From the NCBI GenBank assembly GCA_012719255.1, contig JAAYAS010000024.1, positions 1 to 11,077 on the forward strand: a stretch of 11,077 bases of DNA, given 5' to 3'. This DNA comes from Microbacteriaceae bacterium (GTDB taxonomy: Bacteria; Actinomycetota; Actinomycetes; Actinomycetales; Microbacteriaceae). The notes under the pieces are model-generated. The model saw only the letters and a list, made by a program, of their open reading frames with translations. It searched no databases and was not told the origin of the DNA. The position numbers and the translations under genes are program-made. Of the stretch, positions 6,102-11,077 are shown piece after piece. Position 1 is the stretch's first letter, and each line of letters begins with the position of its first letter.

Positions 6102-6641
6102 GCCGAGCGGGTCGCGCGGCCACTGCGCGAGCTGCTCGATCACCCAGGGGCTGAGCAGGAACGGCGCGCTCGCGGCGATGTGCCGCAGCTCGGCGCGGTC
6201 GACCCAGCCGTAGGCGGCGACCTCGTCGGGGTTCGGGTCGAGCTCGCTCTCGAGCTCGGCCGAGTAGACGGGGCAGCGCTCGTGCTCGACGACGCCGGCG
6301 GGGTCGACGGCGCGGTAGCGGAACTCGGGGAGCACCGGGCTGAGCCGGCCGATCTCGATGCCGAGCTCCTCGCGGCCGCGGCGGCGGATCGCCTCCTGCA
6401 CGGTCTCGCCGGGGCGCGGGTGGCCGCAGAATGCGTTGGTCCACACGCCCGGCCACGAGCGCTTCGTCAGCGCGCGGCGGGTGAGCAGGACGCGGCCGTG
6501 CCGGTCGAAGAGGTAGCACGAGAACGCGGGGTGCAGGGGCGTGTCGGGCCCGTGGATCGTCTCGCGGTCGGCGGAGCCGATCGGCTCGCCGGCCTCGTTG
6601 ACGAGCACCACCAGGTCGTCGGTGTCGTGGTCGTCGGTCAT
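6099..6641 (-). CDS. idi: Isopentenyl-diphosphate delta-isomerase, type 1
   Basis: The 180-residue protein is a Nudix-fold type 1 IPP isomerase, interconverting isopentenyl and dimethylallyl diphosphate in the cytosol for isoprenoid synthesis (quinones, carotenoids, prenyl carriers). By alignment with E. coli Idi: His30, His37, His74, Glu119 and Glu121 are the metal ligands, Cys72 in NAFCGHP is the catalytic cysteine and Glu121 the catalytic glutamate. TRRALTKRSWPGVWTN, RRRGREELGIEI, FRYRA and the C-terminal SPWVIEQL are also present. Length matches the family. The ATG at 6641 is preferred over an in-frame start at 6701 because AGGAGG lies six bases upstream and the extra 20 residues would overlap the ATPase gene and lack family similarity. 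It is last in a minus-strand run after the ATPase, with a 31-base gap, and probably also has its own promoter. No other isoprenoid genes are in the window. Confidence 0.95.
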   Translation of the reverse strand: MTDDHDTDDLVVLVNEAGEPIGSADRETIHGPDTPLHPAFSCYLFDRHGRVLLTRRALTKRSWPGVWTNAFCGHPRPGETVQEAIRRRGREELGIEIGRLSPVLPEFRYRAVDPAGVVEHERCPVYSAELESELDPNPDEVAAYGWVDRAELRHIAASAPFLLSPWVIEQLAQWPRDPLG

Positions 6642-6647
6642 CGGGGG

Positions 6648-6653
6648 CCTCCT
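6648..6653 (-). promoter_or_regulatory. Ribosome binding site of idi
   Basis: A full AGGAGG on the minus strand lies six bases before the ATG at 6641 and decides the start in favour of the 180-residue product. Confidence 0.8.
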
Positions 6654-6669
6654 GTGCTGCAGTGCAACG

Positions 6670-6675
6670 AGATTA
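6670..6675 (-). promoter_or_regulatory. Possible -10 box of idi, overlapping the ATPase stop codon
   Basis: TAATCT on the minus strand fits TAnnnT and includes the TAA stop of the ATPase. A start seven bases downstream would leave a leader of about 20 bases containing AGGAGG. The box lies between two pentamers, GTGCA at 6662-6666 and TGCAC at 6677-6681, which form an inverted repeat that could be an operator, although five-base arms are short. The arrangement would let idi be transcribed independently of the ATPase. Confidence 0.4.
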
Positions 6676-9606
6676 GTGCACCGCCGACCGGTTCGCCGCA
6701 CCTGGCGCGCCGTCGCGGGAGCGCTGCCGGGCGCGGAACACGATCTTGCGCAGTTCGTCGAGCCAGAGCACGCTCGAGGCGAGCACGAGCGCGACGAGCC
6801 ACTCCTCGAGGCCGAGGGGCACGGTGCCGAAGGCGGTGTTCAGCCACGGCACGTAGACGACGGCGAGCTGCAGCAGCACCGACAGCCCGATCGCGCCCCA
6901 GAGCCAGCGGTTGTGGAAGAGCCCGTCGAAGGCGCTGAGCAGCTCGGAGCGGCAGTTCAGAACGTTGAACAGCTGCGCGAGCACGAGCACCGTGAACGCG
7001 ACGGTGCGGGCGTGCGTCTCGTCGGTGGTGTGCGGGCCGTCGATGAGCCCGCCCGGCAGGAACCAGTCGAAGCCGATGAGCGCGGCGACGGCCATGACGG
7101 TGCCGACGAACGCGATCGTCGACCACATCCGGCCGTCGATGACGCGATCGCTGAGGCGGCGGGGCTTGCGGCGCATGACGTCGCGCGAGACCGGGTCGAG
7201 GCCGAGGGCGAGCGCCGGCAGCGAGTCGGTGAGCAGGTTGATCCAGAGGATCTGCGTGGCGAGCAGCGGCAGCACGACCGTGCCGTCGTCGAGGCGCAGT
7301 CCGAGCACGGTGCCGAGCACGACGCCGAGCAGCATCGTGAGCACCTCGCCCATGTTCGACGAGAGCAGGTAGCGGAGGAACTTGCGGATGTTCGAGAAGA
7401 TGCCGCGGCCCTCGCGCACCGCGGCGACGATCGTCGCGAAGTTGTCGTCGGCGAGGATCATGTCGGCCGCTTCGCGGGTGACCTGCGTGCCGGTGCGGCC
7501 CATGGCGACGCCGATGTCGGCCGACTTCAGCGCGGGGGCGTCGTTGACTCCGTCGCCGGTCATCGCGACGACGTTCTCCTGCGCCTTCAGGGCGGCGACG
7601 ATGCGAAGCTTGTGCTCGGGGGCGACGCGCGCGAACACGGAGTGCTCGCGCACCGCGGCGGCGAAGCCCGCGTCGTCGAGGCCGTCGAGCTCGCGGCCCG
7701 ACACGGCTCGCGCGGCCTCGCCGTCGCCGGCGACGATGCCGAGGTCGGCGGCGATGCGGGCCGCGGTGGTGGGGTGGTCGCCGGTGATCATCACGACCCG
7801 GATGCCGGCGGCGTGCGCGTCGGCGACCGCCTCGGCGGCCTCGGTGCGGGGCGGGTCGACGATGCCGACGACGCCGAGCCAGACGAGGTCGCGCTCGAGC
7901 GCCTCGTCGTCGGCCTCGAGGTCGTCGGCGCCGGCCCAGCGGGCGGCGACCGCGAGGGTGCGGTAGGCGCGGCGCGAGAGCGCGTCGACCTGCGCCGCGA
8001 TCACCTCGCGGTCGTCGGCGGTGAGCGGCGCGGTGCCCTCGGGGCGGCGGATGCGCGTGCACCGCTGCAGCACCACCTCCGGCGCGCCCTTGGTGACGAC
8101 GACGCCGTGGCCCTGGTCGCCGGCGGCGGCCGCGGGGATGTCGGCGATGACGGTCATCCGCTTGCGGTCGGACGAGAACGGCACCTCGCGGCGGCGGTGC
8201 GGCTGCGGCACCGGCCGCTCGACGGCGTGCAGGGCGAGCTGGAACGCCGCCTCGGTGGGGTCGCCGTAGATGCGGAACCGGGGGCCCTCGTAGCCCTCGG
8301 CGGCGCCGTCCCACTCGCTCGGCCGCAGCTCGGCGTTGTTCGCGACGGCGCCGAGCCGCAGCACCTCGCGGGCGAGGTCGAGCGCGCGGGCGTCGGGCCC
8401 GGTCGGCGCGGTCGGGCCGAGCGCCGCGATCGGCAGCTCGCCGTCGGCGATCGCGACGACCTCGATCGTCATCTCGTTGCGGGTGAGCGTGCCGGTCTTG
8501 TCGGAGCAGATGACCGTCGCCGAGCCGAGCGTCTCGACCGAGTTCAACCGGGTGACGATGGCGTTGCGCTTCGCCATCCGCTGCACGCCGAGGGCGAGCA
8601 CCATCGAGAGGATCGCGGGCAGGCCCTCGGGCACCGCGGCGACGGCGAGCGACACGCCGAGCAGCAGGATGGTGACGAGGCTCGAGGCCGAGTGGTCGGG
8701 CGTCACCGCGTAGAGCGTGATCATCACGGCGAGCGCGACGATGATCACGAGGATCGTGAGCGCCTTGCCGACGCCGCCGATCTCGCGCTCGAGGGGCGTC
8801 GGCTCCTGCTCGGTGGCGTCGAGCAGCTCGGCGATGCGGCCGACCTCGGTGCGCATGCCGGTCTCGACGACGACGGCGCGGCCGACGCCCTGCATCACCG
8901 CGCAGCTCGCGTAGACCATGCTCGTGCGGTCGGCGAGGGCGGCGTCGGGGTCGTCGACGGGGTCGGCCGACTTCTCGACCGGCACCGACTCGCCGGTGAG
9001 CGCGGCCTCGGCGATGAGCAGGCTCGTCGAGCTGACGAGCCGGGCGTCGGCGGGCACGGTGTCGCCCTCCTCGAGGAGGACGAGGTCGCCCGGCACGAGC
9101 TCGGCGCTCGGCACGGTGCGCCGCTCGCCGTCGCGGATGACGTCGGCGGTGGGGGCGGTGAGGTCCTGCAGCGCGGCGACCGCCTGCGAGGCGCGCTGCT
9201 CCTGCACGAAGCCGATCACGGCGTTGAGCGCGATGATCACGAGGATCACGATCGCGTCGATCGGCGCGCCCTCGGCGCCCTCGGCGACCCAGGCGATCAC
9301 CGAGATGACGACGGCGGCGAGCAGCAGGTAGATGAGGGGGTCGGCGAACTGCGCGAAGAACCGCCGCCAGGCGGGCACGGCCTCGGCCTGCCGCAGCCGG
9401 TTCGGCCCGTGCTCGTCGAGGCGGCGGGCCGCCTCGGCGCCGTCGAGCCCCGCGTCGGCATCGGCGTCGAGGCGGGCGAGCACGGTCGCGGCGGGCGCGG
9501 CGTGCCAGGCGCCCGCCGCGTCGTCGGCGACGGCGTCGGGCTGCGCCGCGCCGTCGGCCGGGGCCGCGGCGGGGCGCTCGGGGTGGTCGTGGCCGGGTCG
9601 GGTCAT
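6673..9606 (-). CDS. P2A-type cation-transporting P-type ATPase (probable Ca2+ pump)
   Basis: The 977-residue protein has the full P2 ATPase layout: an N-terminal cation-ATPase domain (about 34-105), helices M1-M2 (88-135), actuator domain with TGES (204-207), M3-M4 with PEGLP (326-330), phosphorylation site CSDKTGTLT (Asp369), nucleotide domain with KGAPE (506-510), hinge TGD (608-610) and TGDGVNDAP (683-691), then M5-M10. Membrane residues resemble SERCA and PacL: Glu327 in M4, Asn751 and Glu754 in M5 (SSNMGEV), Asn790, Thr793 and Asp794 in M6 (WINLLTDSLP). This points to a plasma-membrane Ca2+ (possibly Mn2+) export pump. The M8 position aligned with SERCA Glu908 is Gln878, so site I may be altered. 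The first 33 residues are a Pro/Ala/Asp-rich tail with a His-Asp-His segment. The ATG overlaps the sbcC stop by four bases and has AAGGAG five bases upstream. Family call is secure; ion specificity is inferred. Confidence 0.94.
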   Translation of the reverse strand: MTRPGHDHPERPAAAPADGAAQPDAVADDAAGAWHAAPAATVLARLDADADAGLDGAEAARRLDEHGPNRLRQAEAVPAWRRFFAQFADPLIYLLLAAVVISVIAWVAEGAEGAPIDAIVILVIIALNAVIGFVQEQRASQAVAALQDLTAPTADVIRDGERRTVPSAELVPGDLVLLEEGDTVPADARLVSSTSLLIAEAALTGESVPVEKSADPVDDPDAALADRTSMVYASCAVMQGVGRAVVVETGMRTEVGRIAELLDATEQEPTPLEREIGGVGKALTILVIIVALAVMITLYAVTPDHSASSLVTILLLGVSLAVAAVPEGLPAILSMVLALGVQRMAKRNAIVTRLNSVETLGSATVICSDKTGTLTRNEMTIEVVAIADGELPIAALGPTAPTGPDARALDLAREVLRLGAVANNAELRPSEWDGAAEGYEGPRFRIYGDPTEAAFQLALHAVERPVPQPHRRREVPFSSDRKRMTVIADIPAAAAGDQGHGVVVTKGAPEVVLQRCTRIRRPEGTAPLTADDREVIAAQVDALSRRAYRTLAVAARWAGADDLEADDEALERDLVWLGVVGIVDPPRTEAAEAVADAHAAGIRVVMITGDHPTTAARIAADLGIVAGDGEAARAVSGRELDGLDDAGFAAAVREHSVFARVAPEHKLRIVAALKAQENVVAMTGDGVNDAPALKSADIGVAMGRTGTQVTREAADMILADDNFATIVAAVREGRGIFSNIRKFLRYLLSSNMGEVLTMLLGVVLGTVLGLRLDDGTVVLPLLATQILWINLLTDSLPALALGLDPVSRDVMRRKPRRLSDRVIDGRMWSTIAFVGTVMAVAALIGFDWFLPGGLIDGPHTTDETHARTVAFTVLVLAQLFNVLNCRSELLSAFDGLFHNRWLWGAIGLSVLLQLAVVYVPWLNTAFGTVPLGLEEWLVALVLASSVLWLDELRKIVFRARQRSRDGAPGAANRSAVH

Positions 9607-11077
9607 GTCCGCTCCTTGGGGGTGCGAAGTTCGCTGGCGCCCTCGTCGGTGACGATGACGTCGAGCCGGGCGGGGATGCGCTCCTGCATCGAGGCGACGT
9701 GGCTGATGACGCCGATGGTGCGGCCGCCGTCGCGGAGCCGGTCGAGCGTGCGCATGGCGACTTCGAGGGTATCGCCGTCGAGCGAGCCGAACCCCTCGTC
9801 GATGAACAGCGTGTCGAGGGTGAGACCGCCCGCCTGCGCGGAGACGACGTCGGCGAGGCCGAGCGCGAGCGCGAGGGAGACGAGGAACGTCTCGCCGCCC
9901 GAGAGCGATTCGGGGGCGCGGGCGAGCCCGGTGAAGGCGTCGCGCACGGCGAGGCCGAGGCCGGACTGGGCGCGGTTCGCCTCGAGCGCGTCGTCGAGCT
10001 CGAGCAGGTAGCGCCGGCCGGTCATGTCGTCGAGCCGGCCGTTCGCGGCGGCGATGATCTCCTCGAGCGAGGCCGCGAGCACGAACGCCTCGAGGCTGAG
10101 CCGACGGGCGTTGTTGCCGCGCAGCGCGTCGGCGAGGGTGCGCTCGGCCGACGCCTTGGGGCCGATGCGATCGAGCTTGCGGCGCGCCGCCCGGGCGTCG
10201 TCGCGCTGCCGGCCGGCGGCGGCGAGCGCCGATTCGGCGAGCGCCCGGTCGCGCTGCGCGGCCTCGAGCGCGGCGGCCGCGGCGTCGTGGCGGGCCCGCG
10301 GGCCCGCGAGGTCGATGCGCTCGGCGGGCAGCTCCTGGAGCTCGGGCTCGGCGAGCACGGCGCTCGCGGCGGCCCGCTGCTCGCGGTGCCGGTCGCGGCG
10401 GGCCTCGAGCGCCGCCCGCCGGTCGTCGGCGAGCACCGCCGCGCGGGCGGTCGCGCGATCGGCGAAGGCGCTGGCGGCGAGGGCGGCGTCGAGCGCGGCC
10501 GCGGCCTCATCGCGACGCCGCGCGGCCTCGTGGCGGTGCTCGGCGGCCTCGAGGAGGCGCTCGGCGGCGGCGACGCGGGCCTCGACCGCGGCGAGCCGGG
10601 CGGCGAGATCGGGGTGGTCGCCGCGCAGCTCGTCGCGGCGGGTCTCGATGCCGCTCGCGGTGGTGGCCGCCGAGGTCGCCGTGGCGGCGAGGGCCTCGCG
10701 CTCGGGCTCGAGCCGCTCGATCGCGGCGGCGTCGGCGGCCGCCTCGGCCTCGAGCGCATCGATGCGGGTGCGCAGCGCGGCCGACTCGTCGACGGCGGTG
10801 CGGGCCGCGGCGAGCGCGTCGGCGAGACGGTCGACCTCGGCGCGCGCGGCGTCGGCGTCGAGACCGCCGGCCGCCTCGCGCCGGGCGGCGAGCTCGACGC
10901 GCCGGGCGGCGACCCGCTCGCGGGCGGCGTCGGCGGCGGTCGCGGCGGCACGGGCCCGCTCGACGGCCTCGTCGAGATCGGCCTCGGTGACGGTGCGCGC
11001 GGCGGGGTCGGCGGGCGCGGGGTGCTCGGCGGCGCCGCAGACGGGGCAGGGCGCGCCCGGCTCGAGCCGCTCGGCGA
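9603..11077 (-). CDS. sbcC: Exonuclease SbcCD subunit SbcC (Rad50-like), C-terminal half; 5' end outside the window
   Basis: The visible frame covers 490 residues to the TGA at 9605-9603. It opens with GAPCPVCG at 11034-11057, the CxxC zinc hook that dimerises Rad50/SbcC coiled coils. A long Ala/Arg/Glu-rich descending coiled coil follows (to about 10150), then the C-terminal ABC half: LSGGETFLVSLALALGLADV (signature motif, from 9905), TLFIDEGFGSLD (Walker B and D-loop, near 9812-9777) and ISHV (H-loop). SbcC with SbcD forms an ATP-dependent nuclease that cuts hairpins and processes blocked double-strand breaks. The N-terminal Walker A half and probably sbcD lie beyond the right edge. The frame is open to the window end, so the GTG at 10436 is not the start. 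The last four bases overlap the ATPase ATG. Composition matches its neighbours, with no sign of damage. Confidence 0.93.
   Translation of the reverse strand, partial: AERLEPGAPCPVCGAAEHPAPADPAARTVTEADLDEAVERARAAATAADAARERVAARRVELAARREAAGGLDADAARAEVDRLADALAAARTAVDESAALRTRIDALEAEAAADAAAIERLEPEREALAATATSAATTASGIETRRDELRGDHPDLAARLAAVEARVAAAERLLEAAEHRHEAARRRDEAAAALDAALAASAFADRATARAAVLADDRRAALEARRDRHREQRAAASAVLAEPELQELPAERIDLAGPRARHDAAAAALEAAQRDRALAESALAAAGRQRDDARAARRKLDRIGPKASAERTLADALRGNNARRLSLEAFVLAASLEEIIAAANGRLDDMTGRRYLLELDDALEANRAQSGLGLAVRDAFTGLARAPESLSGGETFLVSLALALGLADVVSAQAGGLTLDTLFIDEGFGSLDGDTLEVAMRTLDRLRDGGRTIGVISHVASMQERIPARLDVIVTDEGASELRTPKERT
9612..9617 (-). promoter_or_regulatory. Ribosome binding site of the P-type ATPase
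   Basis: AAGGAG on the minus strand lies five bases before the ATG at 9606, within the last codons of sbcC. It supports this start and indicates translation coupled to sbcC. Confidence 0.7.

Noticed and set aside
6642..6701. 20-residue N-terminal extension of idi
   Set aside because: It overlaps the ATPase end, is absent from the family, and bypasses a full AGGAGG site.
6541..10011. A 1156-codon plus-strand open frame opposite the ATPase and sbcC
   Set aside because: It is Arg/Asp/His/Gly-rich with no recognisable domain and is antisense to two clear family genes; high GC makes stop codons rare in such frames.
10437..11077. Treating GTG at 10436 as the start of a short ATPase-like gene
   Set aside because: The same frame is open to the window edge and contains the CPVCG zinc hook, so this is the interior of sbcC.
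1..11077. Defence island, biosynthetic cluster or mobile element
   Set aside because: No integrase, transposase, toxin-antitoxin, restriction or effector genes were seen; composition is uniform and all genes belong to common chromosomal families.

Overview
The window is ordinary-looking chromosomal DNA from a very GC-rich actinobacterium. G or C dominates third codon positions, translation starts are ATG, and protein similarity recalled from memory points to Micrococcales, most likely Microbacteriaceae (Agromyces-like). That placement is inference. Eight protein genes fill nearly the whole window and two of them run off the ends. No tRNA, rRNA, CRISPR array, insertion sequence or phage gene was seen, and no gap between genes exceeds about 100 bases.

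Layout. Positions 1-1901 (minus strand) form a tight three-gene operon: an extended-SDR NAD-dependent epimerase/reductase, a DNA-3-methyladenine glycosylase I, and the start of an HrpB-type DEAH helicase. The genes overlap by 8 and 4 bases. A divergent 102-base spacer leads to three plus-strand genes at 2004-6017: a flotillin/SPFH membrane scaffold protein, a six-helix DUF1206 membrane protein, and a CYTH-CHAD two-domain protein. Hairpins precede the second and third, and both of those appear to have their own leaderless promoter. Positions 6099-11077 (minus strand) hold the C-terminal half of sbcC, a P2A-type (Ca2+-type) cation ATPase that overlaps it by 4 bases, and a type 1 isopentenyl diphosphate isomerase whose -10 box sits on the ATPase stop codon.

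The genes do not form one obvious pathway. Two operons mix DNA repair (tag; sbcC) with unrelated enzymes, which is common in compact actinobacterial chromosomes. The plus-strand genes are membrane organisation (flotillin), an unknown membrane protein, and a probable polyphosphate/triphosphate-related protein.

Points worth a second look: methionine in place of the Walker A lysine in the helicase; a TAG glycosylase lacking all four zinc-snap ligands of the E. coli enzyme; a clear 11-residue (33-base) repeat in the flotillin coiled coil; a recurring hairpin/-10/ATG arrangement; and a four-copy 17-base tandem repeat that ends exactly on the idi stop codon. I found no convincing evidence of a new multi-gene system.
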